Shown here one piece after another: positions 18,338-26,561 of a stretch of 41,385 nt of DNA. The notes under the pieces were generated by a model that was not told where the DNA came from, did not search any database, and saw only the letters and a program-made list of their open reading frames with translations. Each line of letters begins with the position of its first letter. The first letter of the stretch is position 1. The translations under genes were made by a program, and so were the position numbers. The stretch spans positions 1-41,385 of IMG/VR virus record IMGVR_UViG_3300047548_000252. One strand, given 5' to 3'. The stretch is from a virus.

Positions 18338-18931
18338 TTACTCTCTAATAAGTGATCTGTAGACAGTTGGGTTGCTAGTCAAGATGTTGTAATCACCGTT
18401 GATACCCTCGTTCCTCTTGAGATCGAGCATAGCATCGCGTTCATCTACAGCAGTAAATTGGTACAAGGCTTCAGAACCCACAGTGCGGGACTGGAATATA
18501 CGAGCTGCCTTGATTGTAATGTATTGACGTGCAGCCTGAGGAAGCTCCGTGAAAGGCAATAGGACAACCATATCTACCTTGAGAGGCTTCGTGAAGGTGT
18601 ACGAATGGGTTGCACGGTTGTAAAGTCTGTTTCCTCGCTGAACGATGTCAGACTCACGGTCATCACCATCAGAGTCTATACGAAGACAATTGGTTGGAAC
18701 CGCGATATTCTTTGAGACAGTCTCAGGGACTAACTCATAATTCTTTTCAGTGTTGAAATGCCATCCTCTGGTTTGCACCTGGCGAGACACTTCAGACAGG
18801 ATTGATTGTGCCGTTACGGCATCAGCTACTGACGAGATATCCGACAAAGAGGAGATAGGAGATTCGCCAATAACAGAGAGAATCGTATTGATCGCTTCAA
18901 GCTCCGAAGTCGGAGTTAGAACAGTAGCCAT
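18338..18931 (-). CDS. Tail tubular protein A (T7 gp11-like, gatekeeper)
   Basis: 197 aa, matching T7 gp11 (196 aa). The N-terminus (ELEAINTILSVIGESPI) and the middle (WHFNTEKNYELVP) are hallmarks of the family. It forms the ring joining portal to nozzle. It lies after the capsid gene and its terminator, the T7 arrangement. Firm call. Confidence 0.95.
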   Translation of the reverse strand: MATVLTPTSELEAINTILSVIGESPISSLSDISSVADAVTAQSILSEVSRQVQTRGWHFNTEKNYELVPETVSKNIAVPTNCLRIDSDGDDRESDIVQRGNRLYNRATHSYTFTKPLKVDMVVLLPFTELPQAARQYITIKAARIFQSRTVGSEALYQFTAVDERDAMLDLKRNEGINGDYNILTSNPTVYRSLIRE

Positions 18932-18946
18932 ATAATCACCAATAAT

Positions 18947-18984
18947 AAAAAAAAGGGGAACCCCCTTAAACAGAGAGTTCCCCT
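18947..18984 (-). terminator. Rho-independent terminator after the capsid gene (Tphi-like)
   Basis: On the minus strand AGGGGAAC and GTTCCCCT form an 8-bp perfect stem (18954-18961 with 18977-18984), followed directly by eight T. It lies 27 bp after the capsid stop, the same place as T7 Tphi downstream of gene 10, which raises the capsid to tail transcript ratio. Confidence 0.92.
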
Positions 18985-19010
18985 AGGGGTTACTTCAAAT
19001 TAGTTGCTGA

Positions 19011-19961
19011 TTAAGCTACTGCGTCAGTAGCCAATTCAACAGCACACTCAGGACGGAGAACACCGTGACCCATAGCGTACTTAGCAACCATCAATGTGCC
19101 CTGACGACGGATGTCGTAGTCAGATTCCATAGCCAAGTCCATCAACTTAACTGTGCCGATAGCTTCAGCCTGAAGCACTAGAGCAGCAGTAGTAGTTGCA
19201 TCTACAGCGTAACGAGCAGATGTGCCAGCAGCAACACCAGTAGTGATGTTAGTGTTAGGCAAGTGGTTAGAAGCTACGATAGTCAAGCCAGCGATGCGAA
19301 GAACCTTACCGTCAGCGTAGGCACCAGCACCACCCCAGTCCTTGTTCAACACCTTAGTGTTCTGAGCAAGAGCGTAGTACTGAGCTGGGCGAACGAAAGC
19401 GTAACGGCCATCTTCAGGAACATCCTTCTCGTCCAACTTCTGAGCAGCAGCGAACAAGCCAGCGATCAAGTCGTCAGAGCTTGTAAGGAAGTCAGCGTCT
19501 TCGATACGAGAACCACCGTTGCCACCAGTTACAGTAGCAGCAGAACGAGCAGCCTGGATACCTACGTTGAACAAGTGCTTGTCAGCAGTGTTCGCTAGAG
19601 CCTCACCCAACTTACGGCTATAGTTAGCACGTACGTCGTAGTGGTTCTTAGCTTCATCGATGTTAGAAATGAAAGTGTTAGCAATTAGCAAGTCATCGAT
19701 TGTGATGATTCGCTCTGCGTGATTCATCGCAGTGCCAAGAATTTCATTACCAGGAGTGTGATACGCAGCACTGAAGTTGCCAGTCACAGGGAACTGTGCA
19801 GACTTACCAGAGCTGATTGTACGTACCATGTGCTTGTCCATCATCACGTTCTTTTCAGCGAACGCAGTTAGAACTTCACCGGCAAATACTTTTAGAAACA
19901 ATGCGTCTTTATCGACACCACCATTGATGGCACCAAGACGGCTTGGAGTAGCGTTAGACAT
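19011..19961 (-). CDS. Major capsid protein (T7 gp10-like)
   Basis: 316 aa (T7 gp10A is 345 aa). Near-identical motifs to T7: LFLKVFAGEVLTAFAEKNV, HMVRTISSGKSAQFPV, AERIITIDDLLIANT and AKNHYDVRANYSRKLGE. The ATG at 19961 is chosen because homology begins there and ACGAGG lies upstream; the 19-residue in-frame extension does not resemble the family. No frameshifted minor form (gp10B) is supported: a terminator follows within 30 bases. Confidence 0.97.
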   Translation of the reverse strand: MSNATPSRLGAINGGVDKDALFLKVFAGEVLTAFAEKNVMMDKHMVRTISSGKSAQFPVTGNFSAAYHTPGNEILGTAMNHAERIITIDDLLIANTFISNIDEAKNHYDVRANYSRKLGEALANTADKHLFNVGIQAARSAATVTGGNGGSRIEDADFLTSSDDLIAGLFAAAQKLDEKDVPEDGRYAFVRPAQYYALAQNTKVLNKDWGGAGAYADGKVLRIAGLTIVASNHLPNTNITTGVAAGTSARYAVDATTTAALVLQAEAIGTVKLMDLAMESDYDIRRQGTLMVAKYAMGHGVLRPECAVELATDAVA

Positions 19962-20130
19962 AAAATATACCTCGTGTAGAGTTGAAGAAAGTTTGATGCA
20001 ACTTCCTGAACCCGACACACAGTCACGCAGAGTTGTCTCCCCTCGGGGAGGCTAAGGTCGTGTTATCAGTTTCTTAGAATTGCAATTCCACCGCATAGAG
20101 ATGCAGTGTGGAGCGTCTTCAAATACGAGG
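19962..20130 (-). other. Structured leader upstream of the capsid gene
   Basis: A non-coding stretch read as a capsid mRNA leader on the minus strand. It contains a CCAC...GCAT-CTCT-ATGC.GTGG hairpin (near 20089-20112), the dyad GAATTGCAATTC, and a CTCC-CCGAGG-GGAG hairpin near 20038-20052. No copy of the 17-bp phage promoter is present. The hairpins may be mRNA processing or stabilising elements; this is inference. Confidence 0.45.
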
Positions 20131-20192
20131 AAGAAAACCCCCCTGGGTGCGCCCGACCGAGTAGTCTCAATCCGTTAGAGGCGTGGGGGGTG
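20131..20192 (-). terminator. Possible large terminator between scaffold and capsid genes
   Basis: Six C (minus strand, complement of 20085-20090) pair with six G (complement of 20038+100, that is 20138-20143), with an inner GGCG/CGCC helix and smaller hairpins between, followed by TTTTCTT. The GC-only closing stem plus T run suggest termination or strong attenuation just past the scaffold gene. The long apical region makes it less certain. Confidence 0.45.
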
Positions 20193-20200
20193 TGTTACTT

Positions 20201-21001
20201 TTACAAAATGTTGGAACGAGCCAACTTGGACTGGACCTTTGCTCTGAAAGCTGGGTCAGTCTTGTACTCAGAGCTTGCCATATCCTTCTGCATCTGAGCG
20301 ATAGACTCATAGACATCGCTTGAAGCAGCAGAATTGGTTCCCTTGAACAAGTTAGGTTCCGAAGGACGACTAGCTGAGAACTTGGCATAGACGCCAGAGA
20401 CAGCCAGCTTGGCCTGGGTAGCATTACGGGAATCGATCGCAGCGTTGTAGGCAGCAATCTCATCGGAGCTTAGGTTGGCCTTAGCCCACTCGACCATCTC
20501 ATTGAAGTTCTGGTCACCACCGGCTACAGACTTGACCTCGGATTCGTACAAGGCAGCTAGTGCCTTCTGACCCTCGATATAAGAGTCAACGACATTCCTT
20601 TGATAACCAGCCTTCTCAAGAGCGTCATAGCTCTCAGGAGACAATGTACCCTTCTCAGCGAACTCCTTAGAGTAATCCTCTAGGTTCAACCCTTTGGACT
20701 GCAACTCGTCAGACACTTGCTTCGTCTGTTCGTCAGCAGGAGGGGTATCCGTAGGAGTCTGGTTAGTAGCACCCTTGCTGAGTTTTGCTTCTAACTCGGC
20801 ATAGGCCTTAGCCATATCCTCAGGAGACTGAAACTTCTCAGGGAGCCACTGTGGGCGGTCATCGGTCTTATTGTCAGTAGGTATATCTGCACCATCATCA
20901 GCAGGAGGCGTAGCAGCTTGATCGGCTTTAGCGATCATCGCTTCGATATGCTTCGGATCCTCTGGAGGTGTCTGTGAATTTATAACGACTGTATCAACCA
21001 T
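20201..21001 (-). CDS. Scaffolding/capsid assembly protein (T7 gp9-like)
   Basis: 266 aa (T7 gp9 is 307 aa), acidic, low in hydrophobics, with a disordered N-terminus and a helical C-terminus ending in AFRAKVQSKLARSNIL, as usual for podophage scaffolds. It guides prohead assembly around the portal and then leaves. The start shares a base with the stop of the preceding 50-aa gene (TAATG) and has no clear ribosome site, which implies coupling. Position between portal and capsid supports the call. Confidence 0.9.
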   Translation of the reverse strand: MVDTVVINSQTPPEDPKHIEAMIAKADQAATPPADDGADIPTDNKTDDRPQWLPEKFQSPEDMAKAYAELEAKLSKGATNQTPTDTPPADEQTKQVSDELQSKGLNLEDYSKEFAEKGTLSPESYDALEKAGYQRNVVDSYIEGQKALAALYESEVKSVAGGDQNFNEMVEWAKANLSSDEIAAYNAAIDSRNATQAKLAVSGVYAKFSASRPSEPNLFKGTNSAASSDVYESIAQMQKDMASSEYKTDPAFRAKVQSKLARSNIL

Positions 21002-21153
21002 TAGTAATCAATTATCTTGAATTTAGTTTTAGGAGCTTCGACCTTCGTCTTAGCTGGTTCTTTGGCTTTGGTATCCTCGATGGTTTGAGGAGCTACTACT
21101 GGAGTAGCGTCCTCTTCAACCTTCTGGATCTCAGCCTTCTTGGCTTTGACCAT
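21001..21153 (-). CDS. Small Lys/Ala/Pro-rich protein between portal and scaffold
   Basis: A 50-aa reading frame from ATG at 21153 to TAA at 21001, overlapping the portal end by 23 bases and joined to the scaffold start by TAATG. The product is highly charged (MVKAKKAEIQKVEED...KFKIIDY), disordered and Ala/Lys/Pro-rich. The ribosome site is weak, but the TAATG junction and the lack of any other leader for the scaffold gene support translation. Function unknown; perhaps a small head protein. Confidence 0.6.
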   Translation of the reverse strand: MVKAKKAEIQKVEEDATPVVAPQTIEDTKAKEPAKTKVEAPKTKFKIIDY

Positions 21154-22675
21154 CTTGTTTCATTCTTTCTTGAACGATTTTACCACCAGCTTGAATCGCA
21201 GGATTCATGGCCTGTTGCATCATGGCCATTTGCTGGGCTTGCTGTTGTTCCTGGGCGACCTGTTCCTGTGACTTCACAAGACCCTTCATGTCGATACCAA
21301 GTGCGGTACCTCGACGGGTTAGGTAGTCACTCCAGTTGATCATTCCGGCTGCATCAGGGATCTGCTGCACCACAGCGATGAACTGGTCTAAGCGGTTCAG
21401 ATCGTTGCCACGACCTAGGGCTTCCATGCCCGTGACGATCACAGGTTCAACCGTGCCTTCAGGAAGGCTAGGGAGCTTCTTGGCTCTCTCCATCGCAAAT
21501 ATGATTCGCTTCACGAGAGGGAGCTGGAACTCCTGGCTGAGGATCGAGTAGATGCCACCTAGGGCAGACTCTAGCTCGTTCGCCATGTAGCGGATCTCTT
21601 CAGCCGTCACTCGTTCCCCACTGCGTTGCACAGCGGAATTGAGGAGGAATGCGAATGACAAACGTTCGTTGATCGTGTTGACCGTCTCTAAGGCAACTCT
21701 GAAGTCGTTGAACTTCTGAAGTTGTAGAGTGGACACATCAGTTTGCATACCCTCAACGAATGCACCGTTATCAGCCTCAGCAAGCTGGGCCATATCAGTT
21801 ACACCGTTAGGGTTCACCATAAATAAGACTTTAGCGGCAGCAGCCGAACCCTCAACGATAGCCTGTGAGAGACCCTCAAGTGACTTCAAGTCACCTAGGT
21901 ATTCTTCAACGTAACCTCGTCCGTAGTTCTCACCGTCAATCTTGGTGAAACGTACAGGGATCCATGGGGACTTATCTAGGGGATAAGAACCCTCTGTGCC
22001 TGGTAGCTTTGTACCATTGATCTCTTGATAGACAGTCCACTTCTCACCATCACGGTAGACGTGGGTGTACATATCAACGTTCTCTTTCTCTGCTTCACCG
22101 TTGGCACTTGAAATTGCCTCACGGATCTCTTCAGGGAGAGTAGAACGTGCAACACTTTCCTTCGTGATAATGTCAAGGACATTACCCATCGGATCACGTT
22201 TGACCACGAAACGGTCCAAACGGAAGACTCGAACACCCCCTTCCTTAGGTAGGTAGACGAGCACATTACCCGTCACCAAGAGTTGCTTGAGAGCTTCGAA
22301 TCCACCCACACGGATGGCGTTGCTCTCGATCTCATTCATTACGGATCGTTCGATTCGGTTCAGGCCTTCTTCGACCTTGGCTCTCATGCCTTCCTGCTGG
22401 GTCAACTTCTCAAGAGTGAAGTCATCAATCGAGAGACGGAAGAACGGAGCGTTTGGTGGAAGCAAAGCCAGTAGGAGCTTCGATGCCAGGTTGTTCACCC
22501 CACGAGCACCAATGCCCTGCCAAGGGGTTGGCAAGCGTGATGCCTCAGAGTGTCCGTCCTTAGGCAACAGCGAAGGGATGGTCAGCTCGGCACACTCTCT
22601 AGCTCTATCCAGGAACGTCTTTCGGCTATTCTCTAGCTTCGCATATTTGCCAGAACAGGTTTGGTTATTGTCCAT
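21131..22675 (-). CDS. Portal (head-tail connector, T7 gp8-like)
   Basis: 514 aa (T7 gp8 is 536 aa). Conserved features include RARECAELTIPSLLPKD, TPWQGIGARGVNNLASKLLLAL and a Gln/Met-rich C-terminal tail. It forms the dodecameric ring for DNA packaging and tail attachment. AAGGAG lies upstream of the ATG. It starts the head cluster after two small genes. Confidence 0.96.
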   Translation of the reverse strand: MDNNQTCSGKYAKLENSRKTFLDRARECAELTIPSLLPKDGHSEASRLPTPWQGIGARGVNNLASKLLLALLPPNAPFFRLSIDDFTLEKLTQQEGMRAKVEEGLNRIERSVMNEIESNAIRVGGFEALKQLLVTGNVLVYLPKEGGVRVFRLDRFVVKRDPMGNVLDIITKESVARSTLPEEIREAISSANGEAEKENVDMYTHVYRDGEKWTVYQEINGTKLPGTEGSYPLDKSPWIPVRFTKIDGENYGRGYVEEYLGDLKSLEGLSQAIVEGSAAAAKVLFMVNPNGVTDMAQLAEADNGAFVEGMQTDVSTLQLQKFNDFRVALETVNTINERLSFAFLLNSAVQRSGERVTAEEIRYMANELESALGGIYSILSQEFQLPLVKRIIFAMERAKKLPSLPEGTVEPVIVTGMEALGRGNDLNRLDQFIAVVQQIPDAAGMINWSDYLTRRGTALGIDMKGLVKSQEQVAQEQQQAQQMAMMQQAMNPAIQAGGKIVQERMKQDGQSQEG

Positions 22676-22687
22676 CCCTACTCCTTA

Positions 22688-22885
22688 TTATTGTGGAATG
22701 TTCAGGCCAGTTCCCTCAGTGGGAGCGTTATTAGCCAAGTCAATACGTAGACTCTGGCGACCCTTTTTCATGGATGCCGTGTCTTTCTCATTAGCCACTG
22801 TGTCCAACTCAGGTGCCTTAACAGGCGGAGCCGGTGGCGGTGGAGGTGGAGGTGGCGGTGGTGCCTTAGGACTGCTTAAACACAT
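22688..22885 (-). CDS. Proline-rich small virion protein (possibly T7 gp7.3-like)
   Basis: 65 aa. MCLSSPKA is followed by ten Pro, and the protein ends in a Gly/Asn-rich tail, GRQSLRIDLANNAP and GLNIP, which resembles the GKKSL...GGGINI ending of T7 gp7.3. Similar Pro-stretch proteins precede the portal gene in other T7-like phages. T7 gp7.3 is a virion protein needed for tail assembly and adsorption. The start shares TAATG with the preceding gene. Homology is tentative. Confidence 0.7.
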   Translation of the reverse strand: MCLSSPKAPPPPPPPPPPAPPVKAPELDTVANEKDTASMKKGRQSLRIDLANNAPTEGTGLNIPQ

Positions 22886-23079
22886 TATTTATTCTCCAAT
22901 ACATTGCGGTTCTGGACCTCAAAAATTGATCTCAGGAATTTGACAACTGAGACTTGTCCAGTCTTGATACGAATCTCGTCTAAGGAAGTCGTAGGTTCAG
23001 GACACCTGTCGGGGAATCTCTTCTCCAACTCCTCAAGTAATTCTTTGGGTACTACAGGAAATTTCTTCTTGTTATCCAT
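22885..23079 (-). CDS. Small protein at the head of the structural operon, unknown function
   Basis: 64 aa, charged, with LLEELEKRFPDRCPEP and a helical end. It is the first gene after promoter P2; the predicted transcript starts only nine bases before its ATG, so the leader is just GGAGAACTC, with GGAG serving as ribosome site at the extreme 5' end. Small proteins of this kind precede the portal gene in related phages. No motif allows a function. Confidence 0.75.
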   Translation of the reverse strand: MDNKKKFPVVPKELLEELEKRFPDRCPEPTTSLDEIRIKTGQVSVVKFLRSIFEVQNRNVLENK

Positions 23080-23088
23080 GAGTTCTCC

Positions 23089-23105
23089 AATTGGGCAGGA
23101 GTCAA
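23089..23105 (-). promoter_or_regulatory. Phage RNA polymerase promoter P2 (structural operon)
   Basis: The minus-strand 17-mer TTGACTCCTGCCCAATT is followed by GGAGAAC, predicted +1 at 23088. It differs from the other copies mainly at one variable position. It lies between the terminator after the ribonucleotide reductase and the first gene of the head cluster, so it should drive class III (structural) genes. Confidence 0.82.
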
Positions 23106-23106
23106 T

Positions 23107-23139
23107 AAAAACAAAGGGTTAGGAGGGTTTGACCCCTCC
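23107..23139 (-). terminator. Rho-independent terminator after the nucleotide-metabolism block
   Basis: On the minus strand GGAGGG and CCCTCC form a 6-bp stem with loop GTCAAA, followed a few bases later by TTTGTTTTTATT. It lies 7 bases past the ribonucleotide reductase stop and just ahead of promoter P2, marking a clean transcription-unit border. Confidence 0.7.
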
Positions 23140-23145
23140 CAGCTC

Positions 23146-25125
23146 TTATCGGATTGGACAGGCTCCACCCGCACATTCCTCACCCTGGATCTCCTCAAAG
23201 CTGTTCGCTTGGTCGATCTCTAGGGGTTGGATACGGGAGGCGTACTCGTCAAAAACTTCTTTAGAAACAACCTCTTGCGGTAGGTAGAGGTATCCTAGGT
23301 CCTTGGCTGTCTTGGTTGGATCAGCACGGAATAGGAAGCTCACCCCCACATACACGTCCCAATTGTCCATCAACCAGTCCACAATGCCTTCCACCTCATC
23401 CACGGAATAGCTGATCGTGGCTGAGACGTTCTGCTGGCACCAGGACTGCATGAGCATCTTGTAACGCTCAAGCTGGCTTACGGCTGACTCTAGGTTGACC
23501 TCCAGCTCCTTACCGTCACGAACCACCTTATCGAATGGGACATCATCCCAGCGGACAGGGAAGGTGATCAGAACGGATTCAGGATCGATAGGGTTGTCAA
23601 ACACACGGTAGCCAGAAGCACGGCACAAAGGTACAAGGGGATCATGTTTGGAGAAATTCACGTTATTAAACACGTACTTACCTAGTGGCTTATGAACACC
23701 TTCAGTGGTGTCCATAATCTTCGATAGTGTCCCACTCGGTTTGATTGTCGTGACGTTCTTTGGACGCGGTAGCCCAAGCTCGTCAGCCATTGAGTAAGCT
23801 CCCGAAGTAGCTGTTCTCTGCAACTCAGTATAGTCGTAACTACCCAAGTCTGGTCTTCGCACGATACCCGTAAGACCCACGCCGCATAACCGTAGGAACT
23901 CGTTGTTGAGATGCCAAGCTTCTTGGAGGATACCATCTCTGAGATCAACACAGGTCTGCCTGTAGTTAGCCCTGGCTGCAAGATGGACTGCCCTTCTGAG
24001 ACCGGAAGAATCGCCTTTAAATTTCCCAACATCTACCTCTGTAAGATTACAGAAACTCTTGTTGCCTAACAGAATCTCTGCACATGGATTTACACCCTTG
24101 AACCAAGGGGCACGTTTAACTGCCGTCTGACCATTGATAAAGCCAGGCTCTGAACCACCAGACTCAACCATCAAATGGAAGATGTGCTCAAGCTCGTGAC
24201 GCTGTGGCTTGGTCTTGAATAGGAGAGAGTTGTTGGATTGTGCTCTCTGGATGTTCGAAACCCACCAGTCCTTCTTGGCTACTGCGAACTCTTGCCACTC
24301 GTCTTCACCGAACGCGAAGAGGGCGATTTCCGCTGACCTACGGGACGAGAGGACGGTGCCGAGCCAGTTGACGATATCGAGGATGTCGATCCTGGTGAGG
24401 AGGCTTCCTGCCCTGCGGTTGAGGATCTTGAAGATCTCTTCGTACGCTTTGGCGATGGCTCCGTCACCTGAGGAGATCCAGCCGTAGCCTTTAAGTCGCT
24501 CCCCCGAAGGACGGATTTGAGAGAAGTCCAGGACCAGCTTATCGGCTGGGTAAGGGTGAGCCATAAGCTTACCAATAGATTTCGCCCACGCTTCAGCAGA
24601 GTCTCCGATTTGGATCGTCCAGGTACCATCTTCGTACGTTTCTTTGTTGTGTTCATTACCACCTTTCTCAGTTCGTGAACTGCGAATAACTTCTAAGTTC
24701 TTGATTGGCTTCTGAAAACCAGTCAATTGACCCACGATCGGGCTGAAGCCTACACCACATCCTTGCAATAGTAGCCATAGGACATCTACAACATCATAGA
24801 TGGATTCCACATGGGTGAAGCTACAGTTGAACTGGGAGGCTTCACGCTGTCTGGCCACGGATGTACCGCCTAGCCAAAGGGTGCGTCCGGATGTCAGAAC
24901 CTTACGGTCCATCATGAGCTGTCGTAGCTCACGGAGTTCCTCCAGGCCTTCATAGGGGATCTTGTTGTCTGAAGCTCGTTCCCACAGCCAGAGCTGGTGA
25001 GCAATCACACGGTCCACCGTGTCCTCCCAGGTCTCGAAGTTCTTTCCTGAGTCGTCGGTAGGTCTGTTGTAGGTTCGTCTCGTAATTAGTTGTGCCCGTA
25101 GGCTTGGGTTACCTGTCGTCGCCAT
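23146..25125 (-). CDS. Class II (adenosylcobalamin-dependent) ribonucleoside triphosphate reductase
   Basis: 659 aa from the ATG at 25125; the longer in-frame extension overlaps the MazG-like gene and is not conserved in type. Resembles monomeric RTPR of the Lactobacillus leichmannii type: active-site Cys in QFNCSFTHV, NPCAEILLGNKSFCNLTEV, and a C-terminal redox pair in CAGGACPIR. It makes dNTPs from NTPs using B12, without oxygen dependence or a second subunit. Common in aquatic phages. It closes the DNA metabolism block and is followed by a terminator. Confidence 0.93.
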   Translation of the reverse strand: MATTGNPSLRAQLITRRTYNRPTDDSGKNFETWEDTVDRVIAHQLWLWERASDNKIPYEGLEELRELRQLMMDRKVLTSGRTLWLGGTSVARQREASQFNCSFTHVESIYDVVDVLWLLLQGCGVGFSPIVGQLTGFQKPIKNLEVIRSSRTEKGGNEHNKETYEDGTWTIQIGDSAEAWAKSIGKLMAHPYPADKLVLDFSQIRPSGERLKGYGWISSGDGAIAKAYEEIFKILNRRAGSLLTRIDILDIVNWLGTVLSSRRSAEIALFAFGEDEWQEFAVAKKDWWVSNIQRAQSNNSLLFKTKPQRHELEHIFHLMVESGGSEPGFINGQTAVKRAPWFKGVNPCAEILLGNKSFCNLTEVDVGKFKGDSSGLRRAVHLAARANYRQTCVDLRDGILQEAWHLNNEFLRLCGVGLTGIVRRPDLGSYDYTELQRTATSGAYSMADELGLPRPKNVTTIKPSGTLSKIMDTTEGVHKPLGKYVFNNVNFSKHDPLVPLCRASGYRVFDNPIDPESVLITFPVRWDDVPFDKVVRDGKELEVNLESAVSQLERYKMLMQSWCQQNVSATISYSVDEVEGIVDWLMDNWDVYVGVSFLFRADPTKTAKDLGYLYLPQEVVSKEVFDEYASRIQPLEIDQANSFEEIQGEECAGGACPIR

Positions 25126-25423
25126 GTCCTGTAATTGTATTTCTAGCCATACGGCTCGTAAGTTTATGAATGTTTGCTTCAGCAATTTCTTCCAAGGAGA
25201 AGCCGTGATCCTGTCCAATCATGGCAATATGCCAGAGGACATCACCCAGTTCCTTCTTGAGGTTCTCTCGGTACTTATCGATGTTGGCACCATCCCTAAT
25301 CAGCTTGGCCTCAAGGGACAGAACCTCACCGACCTCAGCAGCCAGGTTGAGGAAGCAATAGAGATCCGAGGCTGACTTCAACCTCGTGACCCCGCATTTG
25401 AATTGGTACTCATCGAACGTCAT
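25109..25423 (-). CDS. MazG-like nucleotide pyrophosphohydrolase
   Basis: 104 aa. It shows the metal-binding pattern of MazG/all-alpha NTP-PPases: NLAAEVGEVLSLEAKLIRD followed by KKELGDVLWHIAMIG. Such enzymes hydrolyse NTPs or (p)ppGpp-like alarmones, or cleanse dNTP pools. The ATG at 25423 is preferred because GAGG lies 7 bases upstream; an earlier start adds five residues. It overlaps the DUF3310 and reductase genes, so the three are co-translated. Confidence 0.85.
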   Translation of the reverse strand: MTFDEYQFKCGVTRLKSASDLYCFLNLAAEVGEVLSLEAKLIRDGANIDKYRENLKKELGDVLWHIAMIGQDHGFSLEEIAEANIHKLTSRMARNTITGHGDDR

Positions 25424-25631
25424 CAAAGACCTCATCATAGTTCTCTATCAGATACTCAAGATAGTGAATGGCTTTCTCTAGGTCTTCACGACCATTCTTG
25501 TAGGGTGCTCTCAAAACGTACTTGACTACGTTGCCTCGCCAATAATCCAGCTTCCATGTGTTGATAATGTCCCATGGCTGGATAGCTTTGCGATAGTGAT
25601 CGCCACCTACTTGTTTACTCATTGTGTTCAT
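25410..25631 (-). CDS. DUF3310 protein
   Basis: 73 aa with the signature of DUF3310 (PF11753): VGGDHYRKAIQPWDII, then GNVVKYVLRAPYKNGREDLEKAIHYLEYL. The family is widespread in phages as a nucleotide-kinase-like or accessory protein, but its biochemical role is not established. GGGAG lies upstream of the first ATG; an alternative ATG three codons later would give the common MSKQ start. It overlaps both the exonuclease and the MazG-like genes. Confidence 0.88.
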   Translation of the reverse strand: MNTMSKQVGGDHYRKAIQPWDIINTWKLDYWRGNVVKYVLRAPYKNGREDLEKAIHYLEYLIENYDEVFDDVR

Positions 25632-26418
25632 ACGGCTCCCAAAGTTTCACTTGTTTATTGGCAAAGTCATAATCGGATGCACGGCAGATCCTAGCGACAC
25701 GTGCTTGAACCAGGGCTTCCTCAGCGGACAACCCAGCCTTCTCATAGGCCTTCACCACGTGTGCCCAGAGGATCGCATTGAGCTGATCTCGGTTAGCCCA
25801 TGGTGTGCCCTCATCAATGGCAGCCTGGAGAATCTTCTCCGCTGTCTTAGGGCCAACCCCTGGACAACCACCATAGCCATCCGTTGAGTCACCCGTGAGG
25901 GTCTGATACATGTGCCACTTGTCAGCCTCATGCTCCGTGATCGCGAACAGTTCGTCCCTGCCAAAGTTGTAATGGTGGCCAGGGATGGTCTTGAAGTCCT
26001 TGTCGATCGAGCACACGATGAACTGAGAATCAGGGACCTTGCTCTTCATGGTTGCTAAAATGCCGAGACAATCGTCACCCTCGAGTCCCTCTCGTTGGTA
26101 ACAGTTGTATTTTTCCTTAGCGTATTCCCGTAAGTGTTTCAGGAGGATAGGCTTTCGGACATCTGAGCGATTATGTTTGTATGTGGGGAGGATTTCTTTT
26201 CGCCAGTTCTTCGAATCGCTGAAAGCGAGAATCACATTCTTGGCGTCAACCTTCTCAATGAGGTTGTCGATCATGGCATCGAACTTGGCTTCAGCTTCAG
26301 ACTCAAAGGCGTGAAGCGTCCATAGATCGTCATCCCATCGGATCGGTTGTTCTGATGCAGTGGCAGCTTGATAGGCCAGAATGTCAGCATCAATCAGAGC
26401 TGTTACTATTGGGTTCAT
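25615..26418 (-). CDS. 5'-3' exonuclease (T7 gp6-like)
   Basis: 267 aa (T7 gp6 is 300 aa). Metal-binding and FEN-family motifs are visible: ALIDADILAYQAA at the start, EGLEGDDCLG, VCSIDKDFKTIPG, and the helix-hairpin-helix-like GCPGVGPKTAEKIL. It degrades host DNA and removes primers. The ATG at 26418 gives the family start; it overlaps the 56-aa gene upstream by 29 bases. Confidence 0.93.
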   Translation of the reverse strand: MNPIVTALIDADILAYQAATASEQPIRWDDDLWTLHAFESEAEAKFDAMIDNLIEKVDAKNVILAFSDSKNWRKEILPTYKHNRSDVRKPILLKHLREYAKEKYNCYQREGLEGDDCLGILATMKSKVPDSQFIVCSIDKDFKTIPGHHYNFGRDELFAITEHEADKWHMYQTLTGDSTDGYGGCPGVGPKTAEKILQAAIDEGTPWANRDQLNAILWAHVVKAYEKAGLSAEEALVQARVARICRASDYDFANKQVKLWEPYEHNE

Positions 26419-26560
26419 AATCAACTTTCGGTGCCAGCAGGGCACAAGGAGGTTTAACAAGGAAGAACTGCTGACGGATTTCTTCGGCTGACTTATGGTC
26501 ACCGTTGCGATCACAGATCATTGCACATTGCTGTGCTACACGAGGAGCATGGTCGAACAT
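26390..26560 (-). CDS. Small protein ahead of the exonuclease, unknown function
   Basis: A 56-aa frame from ATG at 26560 (AAGGA five bases upstream) to TGA at 26390. The product starts MFDHAPRVAQQCAMICDRNG and contains four Cys (residues 12, 16, 39 and none paired in a clear CxxC), so no zinc motif is claimed. It begins right after the metallopeptidase-like gene and overlaps the exonuclease start, fitting the tight packing of the operon. Confidence 0.65.
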   Translation of the reverse strand: MFDHAPRVAQQCAMICDRNGDHKSAEEIRQQFFLVKPPCALLAPKVDYEPNSNSSD

Positions 26561-26561
26561 A

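Noticed and set aside
18947-19011. Frameshifted minor capsid form (T7 gp10B)
   Set aside because: The terminator begins 27 bases after the stop codon and leaves no room for an extended product; no slippery site was seen.
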